Below, piece by piece: positions 1 to 9,149 of a stretch of 64,000 nt of DNA (positions are counted from its first letter, which is position 1; each line of letters begins with the position of its first letter). The translations under genes were made by a program, and so were the position numbers. The DNA lies in the NCBI GenBank assembly GCA_013215505.1, contig JABSQZ010000022.1:56985-120984 (forward strand), read 5' to 3'. Below the pieces are notes generated by a model, which searched no databases, was not told the origin of the DNA, and saw only the letters and a program-made list of their open reading frames with translations. The DNA is from Oceanospirillaceae bacterium. GTDB taxonomy: Bacteria; Pseudomonadota; Gammaproteobacteria; Pseudomonadales; Balneatricaceae.

Positions 1-160
1 TAGTCAATTTTTTCAATTTCCAATGCTCGGCAATAACAGTCAGGGATTTTCTACGAACCTTAATATTGCGTCTATACTTCAGCTGATCAACCAGCCAGTC
101 AATCAACCGGCATTCAGGGTAAGCGTTTTTTATGACGCTTGATTGCCTTGCCGGTGAGAA

Positions 161-1861
161 ATGTTTCCCACAGCCACACAACCTAATACTAATGGTCCTG
201 TTATGATTTCGATGCGCTATTTTTCCCCCTCGCAGCAATTTGAACTGCCACGCGCTGTCATCATCGGCGTGTTTGTTATCTGTATATTACCTTTTGTCCT
301 GCAACTTCTGAGTGTAGATTTTGGTAACAGCAATGATTTCTCTGCCAACAGTGGTCAGGTTTTCAGTGTCGATCAAATGTTTCACCGCCTGGCAGGTGGT
401 TTTACCCATGCTCTGCTGGAGTGGAGTGCTTTCTGCGCGGCTATCTTTGTGGTGCTGTTAAGTTTCTGCCACTATGCTATCACTAAAGATGTGACGACTC
501 CGGTGATTGGGGTCGCGTTGTTCTGCGCCGGGGCGATGGACGCCTTTCATACCTTAGCCGCCACCAGACTGTTGGATGCAGTGGCTGATAACAAAGACCT
601 GATACCTTTTACCTGGGCGCTATCCAGAGTATTTAATGCGTTGATCATGATCATCGGGGTGGGAATATTTTTACAGGGGAAAAAAATAAACCCGAAAAAA
701 GGCATGGCTTTTATCGTCGTCACTAGCTTGATTTTCTCCTCTATAGGCTATGTGCTGATTTATCTTGCAGCTACCAGTCAGGATTTACCGCAAACCCAAT
801 TCCCGGATGCCATTATCCGTCGTCCCTACGACATTATTCCGCTACTGTTATTTATAGTGGCCGGGCTGTTTGTCTACCCGCTGTTTCTGAAACGTTACCC
901 AAGTATTTTTGCCGCGGCGCTGCTGTTAAGTGCCGTGCCGGAAATAGCGGTTGAGATGCATATGGCATTTGGCTCGCAGCGCTTATTCGACAGTGATTTT
1001 AATGTGGCACATCTATTAAAAATTGTTGCCTATGTTGTGCCCCTGACCGGATTAGTACTGGATTATGTGAGAACTTATCAAACCCAGGTTATCCAGCACC
1101 GGGAGTTGCAGCAAGCGCACGCCAAACTCAATTTAAAAGCTTATCAAATGGAAAGCTTGAACAAAGATTTGACCCAGTCAAATGCCGAGTTGGAAAAATT
1201 TGCCTATATTGCCTCCCATGACCTGCAAGAGCCGCTGCGTAAGATACAGGCATTTGGTGACAGATTGCACAGCGCTCTGGACAGTAAAGTGAACTCAAAA
1301 GCGTTGGATTATGTCGATAGAATGCAGAAATCATCTACCAGGATGAGGAACTTAATCGATGATTTGCTTAAATTTTCTCATGTCGGTCGGTATAAATATA
1401 ATCTCAAAGAGGTTGATTTGCAGCAACTGCTGAATACTGTCATAGATGATTTGCAGCTGCCTATCCAGGAGAAAAAGGCACAAATCACCTTCGAAAGTCT
1501 GCCGGTATTGCAGGCAGAGAAGCACCAGCTTTACCAGGTGTTTTTGAACCTCATCAATAATGCTTTAAAATTTTCTCAAGTTGAGCTGCCAGCCCAAATT
1601 AGCATTTCCTCTGCTGCGGTGACTTTAGATGAAAAGAAATATTGGCAGATAACCATTGCAGATAATGGCATAGGTTTTGAACAGCAATACGCCGATAAGA
1701 TTTTTGAAATATTCCAGAGGTTACACGGACGCAGTCAATATGAGGGAACAGGCATAGGACTAGCAGTCTGTAAAAAAATCATAGACAGGCACAATGGCAA
1801 AATATCGGTTGAGTCGGAATTGGGTAAGGGCAGTCGTTTTATATTGTCGTTACCACAATAG
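161..1861 (+). CDS. Membrane-bound sensor histidine kinase
   Basis: This 566-residue protein autophosphorylates on histidine and probably passes the phosphate to the receiver encoded just downstream. The N-terminal ~320 residues hold about eight hydrophobic segments (roughly 33-53, 84-107, 112-138, 148-169, 180-202 and three more up to ~305), resembling MASE-type integral membrane sensor domains. No PAS or HAMP domain is evident. A short coiled linker leads to a HisKA domain with H-box ASHDLQEPLRKI (His353), then a HATPase domain with N-box LNLINNALKFS, G1 DNGIGF and G2 GTGIGLAV. The kinase core is of the type that pairs with Rcp1-like receivers. The ATG at 161 follows a GGTGAG ribosome site; an internal Met at 203 lacks one. 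The gene starts a three-gene operon. The sensed signal is unknown. Confidence 0.9.
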   Translation: MFPTATQPNTNGPVMISMRYFSPSQQFELPRAVIIGVFVICILPFVLQLLSVDFGNSNDFSANSGQVFSVDQMFHRLAGGFTHALLEWSAFCAAIFVVLLSFCHYAITKDVTTPVIGVALFCAGAMDAFHTLAATRLLDAVADNKDLIPFTWALSRVFNALIMIIGVGIFLQGKKINPKKGMAFIVVTSLIFSSIGYVLIYLAATSQDLPQTQFPDAIIRRPYDIIPLLLFIVAGLFVYPLFLKRYPSIFAAALLLSAVPEIAVEMHMAFGSQRLFDSDFNVAHLLKIVAYVVPLTGLVLDYVRTYQTQVIQHRELQQAHAKLNLKAYQMESLNKDLTQSNAELEKFAYIASHDLQEPLRKIQAFGDRLHSALDSKVNSKALDYVDRMQKSSTRMRNLIDDLLKFSHVGRYKYNLKEVDLQQLLNTVIDDLQLPIQEKKAQITFESLPVLQAEKHQLYQVFLNLINNALKFSQVELPAQISISSAAVTLDEKKYWQITIADNGIGFEQQYADKIFEIFQRLHGRSQYEGTGIGLAVCKKIIDRHNGKISVESELGKGSRFILSLPQ

Positions 1862-1873
1862 GGGGAAAGTCTT

Positions 1874-2338
1874 ATGAATAGTCTTGAAAAACTACCCAGT
1901 ATCCATATGTGTGATGATGATCCAGACGATCAATTATTAGTAGCGGATGCGCTAGAGGAAGCTGAAATAACCATCCCGATAGATTTTACCAATAACGGGC
2001 TAGAGTTATTGCAATACTTAAGCAGAGAGGGCAAGTTTAGCTATTTGCAAGGCCAGCCATTACCCGGATTAATTTTATTGGATTTAAACATGCCAATAAT
2101 GGATGGCCGGGAAGTATTGAACAAGCTGAAACAAAATGAAAAATTTAAATCTATCCCGGTGGTGGTTTTAACCACTTCAAAAGCTGAGCAAGATATCGCT
2201 AAATCTTATGACATGGGCGTCAACTCATTTATTGTCAAGCCGGTTTCATTCGACAGATTAGTAGAATTAATTAAATCTACGGCGGATTATTGGTTCAAAG
2301 TCGTCTCCTTGCCTAAAGACTACTCAGATGGGTCTTAG
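1874..2338 (+). CDS. Single-domain response regulator (Rcp1/CheY-like)
   Basis: A 154-residue stand-alone receiver domain with no output domain. The acidic pocket is DDDPDD near residues 13-18, the phospho-acceptor is Asp70 in LILLDLNMP, the conserved Thr lies in VVVLTTSK and the conserved Lys in FIVKPVSF. The spacing and the DLNMPIMDGREVL block are typical of Rcp1-type receivers that partner kinases like the one 12 bp upstream. A good ribosome site (GGGGGAAAG) precedes the ATG. It likely relays phosphate from the kinase to an unseen partner, or acts as a phosphate shuttle or sink for the third gene of the operon. Confidence 0.93.
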   Translation: MNSLEKLPSIHMCDDDPDDQLLVADALEEAEITIPIDFTNNGLELLQYLSREGKFSYLQGQPLPGLILLDLNMPIMDGREVLNKLKQNEKFKSIPVVVLTTSKAEQDIAKSYDMGVNSFIVKPVSFDRLVELIKSTADYWFKVVSLPKDYSDGS

Positions 2339-2355
2339 CTGTAGAGGTAAAAAAC

Positions 2356-4083
2356 ATGGTGAATAATTATTCCGATCTGAAAATTCTCATCGTCGAAGAT
2401 GATGAAGATGACTATTTTATTCTCAGTGAACTGCTGCTGGATGCGCTGGGGACATCGGCACAAATCGACTGGGCAGAGGACTATCAATCTGCACAGGAGC
2501 TTATTCTAGCAGGGCAGCATCAATTTTATTTTCTGGATAATCGCCTCGGGGCGCAGCTGGGATTAGAGTTGATTGATGAAATAAACAGCCAGTATCAGAC
2601 ATCCCCCCCCATCATTATGCTCTCAGGTGTCGACGATCATGAAACGGATCTGCAGGCGATGGAAAAAGGCGCCGATGACTATTTGGTGAAAAGCCAGCTC
2701 AGTGCTCCACTGTTAGAGCGGACTATTAGATACACTTTAAGAAGTAAACTGTTGGAAGAAAAGTTGGCTAAAATGGCCCATTTTGACAGTTTAACCGGGT
2801 TGTATAATCGCAGCATCTTTAATGAATTATTACTTAAAACCATAACGCAAAGTAACAGGTCGCAACAAAAATTTGCTCTGGTGACCATAGATGTAGACAA
2901 TTTCAAGTTTATTAATGACCACTATGGTCATCCCGCGGGAGATCAGTTGCTCATCGAAGTGGCCCGGCGACTCAAGGATTCGATTCGCAGCGCTGACATT
3001 ATCGCCAGATTGGGTGGAGATGAATTCTCCCTGCTACTAAAAGACGTGGGTAACAGCACTGAGATTGTTAAATTAGTCGAAACTATCATGGGTGCTTTCA
3101 CTGCTGCAGTCGAATTAGGCAGTAAAGAAGTGGCAGTCACCGTTAGCTCTGGGATTGCCATTTATCCAACCGATGCCAGCAGTGAAATGGAGTTGATAGC
3201 CCGCAGCGACAGAGCGCTGTATCAGGCAAAAAGTATGGGCCGCTACGCCTACAGTTTCTATAATAAAGAGTTACACATGCAGGCCAGGAAGCAGCATGAC
3301 ATCGAGTTGCAGCTTGAACAGGCGATCAAAGAGCATAAGTTGCTGCTCTATTACCAGCCTATCTACTCTTTAACGGATAATAAATTAACCTCCTTTGAAG
3401 CACTTTTACGCTGGCCAAATGATAGCGGTGGATTTTACGATACCGAAAAAATAATCGCCATCGCCGAACAGAGTCAGCTAATTTTGAGCCTTGGCGATTG
3501 GGTTTTCGACCAGGCTTGTGAGCAGTTGCTAGAATGGCAACGGCGGGGGGAATACCTGGGAAAAATCTCAATCAATGTCTCTGCAAAGCAGTTTAAAAGC
3601 GATGATTTTACCCAAAAAGTACTAAAAAAACTGCTTCAGTCGCCCCTGTTGTCAGATAAAATAACCTTCGAGATAACGGAGAGAGACCCTCTGCAAAGCA
3701 CTGCTATTGTGATCGATCGGCTACAGCAATTAGTCGACTGTGGCTGTGAGTTTTCAGTTGATGACTTCGGTGTCGGCCACTCATCTATTGCCTATTTACG
3801 TACCTTTGCGATAGCGGCGATTAAAATAGATAAATCCATCGTACAAAATATCCTCAACAGTGAAAAAGATTTAGTATTGTGCAAAGCGATTATAGCGATC
3901 GCTAAAGCTTTAAGTTTAAGTGTTGTGGCTGAAGGGGTGGAAAGCTTAGAGATAGCAAATACGCTAAGTTCAATTGGCTGTCCTCTGGTGCAAGGCTATT
4001 ATTTTGCCAGGCCGATGCCGGTGGACGAAGTTAGCTGTTCTCAGCAGTACTGTGATAGGCCATTAGCCATTTCGGTAATATAG
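2356..4083 (+). CDS. REC-GGDEF-EAL cyclic-di-GMP signalling protein
   Basis: This 575-residue protein has three modules. An N-terminal receiver carries phospho-acceptor Asp61 in YFLDNRLG and Lys in DYLVKSQ. A GGDEF domain has an intact GGDEF at about 220-224 and an RSAD inhibitory site five residues ahead of it. A C-terminal EAL domain follows. The EAL core looks catalytic: Glu348 in FEALLRW, Asn in INVSAKQF, Glu in FEITERD, DDFGVGHSS, Lys in IKIDKSIV and Glu in VAEGVES. Both cyclase and phosphodiesterase activity are therefore possible, with the net direction set by phosphorylation. It starts 17 bp after the Rcp1-like receiver, so kinase, receiver and c-di-GMP enzyme form one pathway. It probably controls the motile/sessile switch, and a PilZ protein is also present at 47.8 kb. 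Confidence 0.94.
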   Translation: MVNNYSDLKILIVEDDEDDYFILSELLLDALGTSAQIDWAEDYQSAQELILAGQHQFYFLDNRLGAQLGLELIDEINSQYQTSPPIIMLSGVDDHETDLQAMEKGADDYLVKSQLSAPLLERTIRYTLRSKLLEEKLAKMAHFDSLTGLYNRSIFNELLLKTITQSNRSQQKFALVTIDVDNFKFINDHYGHPAGDQLLIEVARRLKDSIRSADIIARLGGDEFSLLLKDVGNSTEIVKLVETIMGAFTAAVELGSKEVAVTVSSGIAIYPTDASSEMELIARSDRALYQAKSMGRYAYSFYNKELHMQARKQHDIELQLEQAIKEHKLLLYYQPIYSLTDNKLTSFEALLRWPNDSGGFYDTEKIIAIAEQSQLILSLGDWVFDQACEQLLEWQRRGEYLGKISINVSAKQFKSDDFTQKVLKKLLQSPLLSDKITFEITERDPLQSTAIVIDRLQQLVDCGCEFSVDDFGVGHSSIAYLRTFAIAAIKIDKSIVQNILNSEKDLVLCKAIIAIAKALSLSVVAEGVESLEIANTLSSIGCPLVQGYYFARPMPVDEVSCSQQYCDRPLAISVI

Positions 4084-4461
4084 CGATGTCGAACTTGGCC
4101 ACTAGGAGAGTATCAGTGCAAGTCAGTTCTGCAGTTAGCGGGATGCAATGCGTTGATCAACTATAACTACAGTGACTACTTTTTCCGAACTTTAGCCACT
4201 GTGTAGCGGTGAATCAGAGCAGGCCCAATATCTGGATTCGGCTGCGGTATCTTCGGGTTAGTGTTTGCCACTATCATCACTCTGATTTTGATAGCGCTGT
4301 TGTCTGCCGACAGTGCCGACGTTAAAACTGTTGTCTGTGACAAATGAAAATTTGGCATGTCATATTAATGGGCAATAAAATACGCGCTATTGCCAATAAC
4401 GACAAAGCTTGCCGTAGGGGCACCGAGGTCTAAATAGTCAGAGGGGAATTAGGAATGCCAA
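4084..4461. other. Intergenic region, no gene seen
   Basis: This is 378 bp between the REC-GGDEF-EAL gene and the convergent zinc-ribbon gene. A 60-codon minus-strand reading frame at 4176-4358 lacks a ribosome site and any recognisable motif, so it was not called. No clear rho-independent terminator, repeat or RNA gene was seen. Confidence 0.5.
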
Positions 4462-4713
4462 TTAGCGGCAACTGACTTTTCCGCCGATCATCTTCAGTGC
4501 CGGGACCCCTCTGATTAAGCAGTCTCTGGCGAAAATTTGCCCACAACTTGGGCAACTGAGTTGGTCCGAAGTGTAGTCTTTGACGATCCTCTCTTTAAAA
4601 CACTTAACCAGGGATCCTTTTCCGCCTTTGCGGTATTTAAACAGCGCTTGTCTGCATTTTAGGCAGTGGATCTCGACCGTTTTAGTCGGTCCTTTTTTAT
4701 TCGGTTTGGCCAT
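4462..4713 (-). CDS. Small zinc-ribbon protein of unknown function
   Basis: An 83-residue basic protein with two pairs of closely spaced cysteines, CLKC near residue 18 and CPSC near residue 54. This is the spacing of a treble-clef or zinc-ribbon fold that binds one zinc. Extra cysteines occur at FARDCL, VKCF and the C-terminal SCR. The Lys-rich N-terminus (AKPNKKGPTK) and overall charge suggest nucleic-acid or ribosome contact, but this is inference. There is no signal peptide or membrane segment. It lies downstream of the LysR gene on the same strand with a 127-bp gap, so co-transcription is possible but not shown. I do not recognise a named family. Confidence 0.7.
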   Translation of the reverse strand: MAKPNKKGPTKTVEIHCLKCRQALFKYRKGGKGSLVKCFKERIVKDYTSDQLSCPSCGQIFARDCLIRGVPALKMIGGKVSCR

Positions 4714-4840
4714 GGTCTGTGATCAGTCTATACAGTAGAAGTTGAGCTTTCTATTAGGGGCATGCGATTAAGTCCAACTGCTCTGTTCGCCGTGCAGAGA
4801 AAAAATTGCACTTAAGCGTGAGCATAAACATGTCTTCAAG

Positions 4841-5806
4841 TTATTTGTCATCGGCTGTCTCTTGCGGCACGGTATAAGTGACAAATTGATGGGCTTCCCC
4901 AGCCTGTTGTTGCAATATCTGGCCGAGTATTTTCAGCATATTAACCGCCCCTGGAGACAAAGTATAATCTTTGCGTCTGACTATATACAGTTCTCGGGCC
5001 CGTACCGGTGTGATTAAAGGGACAAATTTTAGTCCGGCGAAAGCCAGCACTTGAGAAGCCAGTGCCGGCAGTACAGCGATGCCCACTTTTTTTCTGATCA
5101 GTGCTCCCAGCCCATTGGGATTGGAAGCTTCAATGGTGGGGATGCTACTCTGGTAGTGGATGATATTCTGTTTGTTGAGCTGTTCTAATTCTGATCTTAT
5201 ACCGTTATCTTGAGATAAGTGCAGCATTTTTTGTCCGCGCAATTGCCTCCAGGTCAGTGAGTTGGCCCCGGCCAGGGGATGATCACAAGTCATAATAGCA
5301 CCGTACTGATCCTGCAGTATCGGTTGGTACTCTAACTGTGCATCTTGGGTGTGGTTTCCGCCGATACCAAAATCGGCGAATTTACTGAGCACTTGTTGCT
5401 CTATTTCACTGGCGCCGGCTTCGTAAATAGAGATATCAATTTTTGGATGCGCAGTATTATAGCGCTTAATCAACTCTGGGACTAAAATGCTATTGCCTGT
5501 CGGCGAGGTGGAGATAATAATGTGACCGCGCTGTTGCTCGGCCCCCGCTTGCAGATCATCAATTGCCAACCGGAAATCGGTAATTAAGCGTTTAGCCACC
5601 GGGAAAAACCTTTGCCCCTCTTTGGTCAGAGTGACTTGTCTGGTGGTGCGATCAAATAAGATCAAACCGGCTTGTTGCTCTAACTGCTTGATAGTGGCTG
5701 TTAAAGTAGACTGAGTCACATTAAGTTGACGGGCTGCCCGAGTAAAGCTGGCCAAGTTGGCTATCTCGACAAAAGCGCGTAAATGTCGAATGGATATATT
5801 ATTCAT
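4841..5806 (-). CDS. LysR-family transcriptional regulator
   Basis: This 321-residue regulator has an N-terminal winged helix-turn-helix (residues ~5-64: HLRAFVEIANLASFTRAARQ, then VTQSTLTATIKQLEQ) and a C-terminal periplasmic-binding-like effector domain (~90-300). It is divergent from the FAD/Fe-S dehydrogenase gene, the usual arrangement for a LysR protein controlling its neighbour. The 208-bp gap holds an 8-2-8 inverted repeat at 5974-5991 that could be an operator. By context the effector may be a 2-hydroxy acid or a related metabolite; this is inference. The ATG at the 5806 end gives the standard family N-terminus. Confidence 0.93.
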   Translation of the reverse strand: MNNISIRHLRAFVEIANLASFTRAARQLNVTQSTLTATIKQLEQQAGLILFDRTTRQVTLTKEGQRFFPVAKRLITDFRLAIDDLQAGAEQQRGHIIISTSPTGNSILVPELIKRYNTAHPKIDISIYEAGASEIEQQVLSKFADFGIGGNHTQDAQLEYQPILQDQYGAIMTCDHPLAGANSLTWRQLRGQKMLHLSQDNGIRSELEQLNKQNIIHYQSSIPTIEASNPNGLGALIRKKVGIAVLPALASQVLAFAGLKFVPLITPVRARELYIVRRKDYTLSPGAVNMLKILGQILQQQAGEAHQFVTYTVPQETADDK

Positions 5807-5973
5807 ATTTTCCGATTAATCGATTGAATTTTATTGTTTGATTGATAAGTGTATATTTTGCATCATTGACGTTCTGAGATCTAGTCAGGCTGTTGCCGAT
5901 TAGCTCCATATTGTAAAAAATGCATTAGAAAAGTCAAAGCGACCAAGAGTAGATCGCTGACTAAACCAATCTA

Positions 5974-5991
5974 GTCATTTATTTAAATGAC
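5974..5991. promoter_or_regulatory. Perfect inverted repeat upstream of ydiJ-like gene
   Basis: GTCATTTA-TT-TAAATGAC is an 8-bp perfect dyad with a 2-bp centre, ending 23 bp before the ATG of the dehydrogenase gene. The sequence GACCAAGA also occurs twice around it (near 5941 and 5990). Its place in the LysR/ydiJ divergent region suggests an operator, but the dyad lacks the classic LysR T-N11-A form, so another regulator could bind. Confidence 0.45.
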
Positions 5992-6014
5992 CAAGAACTG
6001 ACATCAGAGCCATC

Positions 6015-9000
6015 ATGATACCTAAACTAGCAGACCCCCATACCCCAGATGCCAAATATTTAGAGTTTCTCGATCGACTGCGGGACAGTGCCTTTCAGGG
6101 AGACCTCAGCAGTGATTATGCCGACCGGGTGGTACTGGCAACAGACAACAGCATTTACCAGATCTTGCCGCAAGGCGCTATTTATCCACGCGATATTGCC
6201 GATTTAGAACTGATTGCCAGTTTGGCCAATCGTGATGAGTTCTCGCAGATAGTACTCAGCCCTCGCGGTGGTGGAACAGGTACTAATGGTCAATCTTTAA
6301 CCGATGGTTTAGTGGTCGACTTGTCACGACACATGAACCAGGTATTGGAGATAAATGCCGAGCAGCGCTGGGTCACAGTGCAGACCGGGGTAGTCAAAGA
6401 TCAGTTAAATGCGGCATTAAAACCTTACGGTTTGTTTTTTGCCCCTGAATTATCGACCAGCAACAGAGCGACTATCGGCGGTATGATCAATACCGATGCC
6501 AGCGGTCAGGGCAGTTGCCTGTACGGTAAAACCCGAGATCATGTATTGTCACTGACCACAGTATTACTCGATGGTAGCCGTTGGAGTTCTGAGCCTGTCT
6601 CGGAACAGCAGTTACATGAAATCTGTCAGCGTCAAGATCGAGTGGGGGCCATTCATCGTTTAGTATCGGCGATAGCAACTGATCATGCAGAGCTGATTGA
6701 AGAAAAATTTCCGCGCTTAAATCGTTGTCTGACCGGCTATGATTTGGCCCATATCAGAGATGAAAATCAGCAATTTAACTTAAACTCAGTGCTCTGCGGT
6801 AGCGAGGGTTCGCTGGGTTTTATCGCCGAGGCCAAACTCAATGTACTGCCAATCCCCAAGTTTGCAGCACTGGTCAATATCAAATATGACAGCTTTGAGG
6901 CATCGATGCGCGATGCTAAAGAACTGATGGCGTGGCAACCGACTTCAATCGAAACCATAGATTCAAAAGTATTGAACCTGGCCATGGCTGATATTATCTG
7001 GGAGTCTGTTACCGACTATTTCCCACAGTCGCAGGGTGAACCGACGATATTGGGCATCAATATGGTCGAATACACTGGTGATGATGAGCAGGAGATCGAT
7101 GCAAAAATCGTCCGACTAGAGCAGCATTTGCAATCGGTATCGGGGCAAAGTGGTAAAAGTTTTGGCTTTTCTGTGGTCAGAGGCGCGGCTAATATCAACA
7201 AAATCTGGGCGATGCGCAAAAAGGCGGTAGGTCTGCTGGGCAATACTAAAGGTGAAGAGCGGCCGATTCCCTTTGTCGAAGACACCGCCGTACCCCCGGA
7301 GCACTTAGCCGATTTTATTATGGAATTTCGAGCGGTGCTGGACAGCTATGACTTGGCCTACGGAATGTTTGGACACGTCGATGCCGGGGTCTTACATGTG
7401 CGTCCGACCCTTGATATGAAAGACCCTGAGCAGGCGGCTCTGATCCGACCTATCACCGATAAAGTGGTTGCCCTGACCCAAAAATATAATGGCCTGCTGT
7501 GGGGAGAACACGGTAAAGGGGTGCGCTCTGAGTATTCACCGGCTTTTTTTGGTGAACTCTATTTGCAGTTACAGCGGATTAAAGGTTGCTTCGACCCGCA
7601 CAACCAACTTAACCCGGGCAAAATTGCCACCCCGGTACTGGACGCAAGCTCAGCTGTCAGTGGCTTATCAGTGGTAGAGAAAAGTGATATTCAGTTGCTG
7701 AAGATTGACCAGGTGCCCACCCGCGGTGAATTCGACAGACAAATCAGCAGCACTGCCCGCAGCCAATTTAGCCAGGCAATGTTTTGCAATGGCAACGGCG
7801 CCTGTTACAACTACGATCCCAATGATGCTATGTGTCCCTCTTGGAAAGTCACCAGAGAACGTAAACACAGCCCCAAGGGGCGCGCCTCGCTCATCCGTCA
7901 ATGGTTGTTGTTGCTACAGCAGCAGGGACATAGTTTTGAGACAGGACCGGCAAACCGTATTAAAACGGCGTTAAACGCGCCGCGCTCTCTGCTGCAAAAG
8001 CTGCTTAACTCCAGGGCTAAAGCCCGCGGCGAATACGATTATTCCCATGAAGTGCACGAGGCAATGATGGGTTGTTTGGCCTGTAAGTCCTGCGTGGCGC
8101 AATGCCCGATTAAAGTGAATGTGCCCGATTTTAGGTCGAAGTTTCTGCAGCATTACTACAGTCGTTATCAGCGTCCGATCAAAGACTACTTAGTGGCTAG
8201 CTTAGAGTATTTAATGCCAGTTTGGGTGAGGGCACCGAAAGTCTACAATTTGCTGGTCACTTCTAAGATAGGTGCCGCTGCCCTGAAAAAGGTGGGGGTG
8301 CAAGACAGCCCGGCACTTTGCACAAATACCTTAGTGCAGGGAATGCGCAGCCGTGACATTGAATTCGCCAGTGCGCAAAAATTACAGGCGTTAACCCCAC
8401 AGATGCGCGCCAATACTGTGGTATTAGTTCAGGATGCTTTCACCAGTTATTTTGAAACCCAGTTAGTCTTAGATGTTTGTGGTTTTATTAAGCATTTAGG
8501 TTTTAGCGTTTACATTGCCCCCTTTAAAGCCAATGGTAAACCGCTGCACGTACACGGTTTTTTAAATGCTTTTGCCAGCAGTGCAACTAAAAATAGCCAG
8601 ATGTTAAGCCAGCTTGCCAATACCGCAGTGCCTTTAATCGGTATCGATCCCTCGATGACTTTAACTTACCGACAGGAATACCCAAGTGCGGGCATTCAGA
8701 CGCCTGAAGTATTCTTGCTGCAGGAGTGGCTGATCACTCAAGTAGCGGCATTGGAAAAAGCGGCATCTTCCCTGGAGCAACAACAGTATCGACTGTTGGC
8801 GCACTGCACCGAAAAGACTTCTGCTCCGGCGAGTAATAAGCAGTGGCAACAAATTTTTGCGCACTTAGGGCAGGGTTTAACAATAGAAGCGCTAGGTTGT
8901 TGTGGGATGGCCGGGACTTATGGGCACGAATCAGAGAATATTGACAACTCCAAAGCGCTGTATGCGATGAGTTGGCAACCCGTTGTTCAGCTTGAAAATG

Positions 9001-9128
9001 CCGGTGTTCCACTAGCGACGGGCTACTCGTGCCGCTCACAGGTGAAACGTATCGACAATGTAGCTGTAGATCACCCCCTGCAGGCCTTAATGAAACGGCT
9101 TGCACAGTCTCAAACAACTTCTGATTAA
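6015..9128 (+). CDS. ydiJ: YdiJ-type FAD/4Fe-4S D-2-hydroxyglutarate dehydrogenase
   Basis: This 1037-residue protein matches E. coli YdiJ (1018 residues) in length and order. An FAD-binding PCMH-type domain (~40-280) carries PRGGGTGTNGQSLTDG and FAPELSTSNRATIGGMINTD. An FAD-oxidase C-terminal domain follows (~290-560, with FGHVDAGVLHVRP and NPGKI). The C-terminal part is an iron-sulfur region, including Cys687, Cys690, Cys693 and Cys697 in CLACKSCVAQCP and a GCCGMAGTYGHE block near the end. YdiJ oxidises D-2-hydroxyglutarate to 2-oxoglutarate and passes electrons to the respiratory chain; applying that substrate here rests on family resemblance. It is divergent from a LysR gene and 21 bp ahead of a TauE/SafE permease, suggesting shared control. 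Confidence 0.9.
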   Translation: MIPKLADPHTPDAKYLEFLDRLRDSAFQGDLSSDYADRVVLATDNSIYQILPQGAIYPRDIADLELIASLANRDEFSQIVLSPRGGGTGTNGQSLTDGLVVDLSRHMNQVLEINAEQRWVTVQTGVVKDQLNAALKPYGLFFAPELSTSNRATIGGMINTDASGQGSCLYGKTRDHVLSLTTVLLDGSRWSSEPVSEQQLHEICQRQDRVGAIHRLVSAIATDHAELIEEKFPRLNRCLTGYDLAHIRDENQQFNLNSVLCGSEGSLGFIAEAKLNVLPIPKFAALVNIKYDSFEASMRDAKELMAWQPTSIETIDSKVLNLAMADIIWESVTDYFPQSQGEPTILGINMVEYTGDDEQEIDAKIVRLEQHLQSVSGQSGKSFGFSVVRGAANINKIWAMRKKAVGLLGNTKGEERPIPFVEDTAVPPEHLADFIMEFRAVLDSYDLAYGMFGHVDAGVLHVRPTLDMKDPEQAALIRPITDKVVALTQKYNGLLWGEHGKGVRSEYSPAFFGELYLQLQRIKGCFDPHNQLNPGKIATPVLDASSAVSGLSVVEKSDIQLLKIDQVPTRGEFDRQISSTARSQFSQAMFCNGNGACYNYDPNDAMCPSWKVTRERKHSPKGRASLIRQWLLLLQQQGHSFETGPANRIKTALNAPRSLLQKLLNSRAKARGEYDYSHEVHEAMMGCLACKSCVAQCPIKVNVPDFRSKFLQHYYSRYQRPIKDYLVASLEYLMPVWVRAPKVYNLLVTSKIGAAALKKVGVQDSPALCTNTLVQGMRSRDIEFASAQKLQALTPQMRANTVVLVQDAFTSYFETQLVLDVCGFIKHLGFSVYIAPFKANGKPLHVHGFLNAFASSATKNSQMLSQLANTAVPLIGIDPSMTLTYRQEYPSAGIQTPEVFLLQEWLITQVAALEKAASSLEQQQYRLLAHCTEKTSAPASNKQWQQIFAHLGQGLTIEALGCCGMAGTYGHESENIDNSKALYAMSWQPVVQLENAGVPLATGYSCRSQVKRIDNVAVDHPLQALMKRLAQSQTTSD

Positions 9129-9149
9129 CGGCTAAAAGAGAAACAATAC

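Noticed and set aside
1..160. Partial gene at the left edge
   Set aside because: No open frame with coding character reaches the edge; only AGCGT/ACGCT forms a weak hairpin before the kinase gene.
4176..4358. 60-codon minus-strand reading frame
   Set aside because: No ribosome site, no motif, and composition unlike neighbouring genes.
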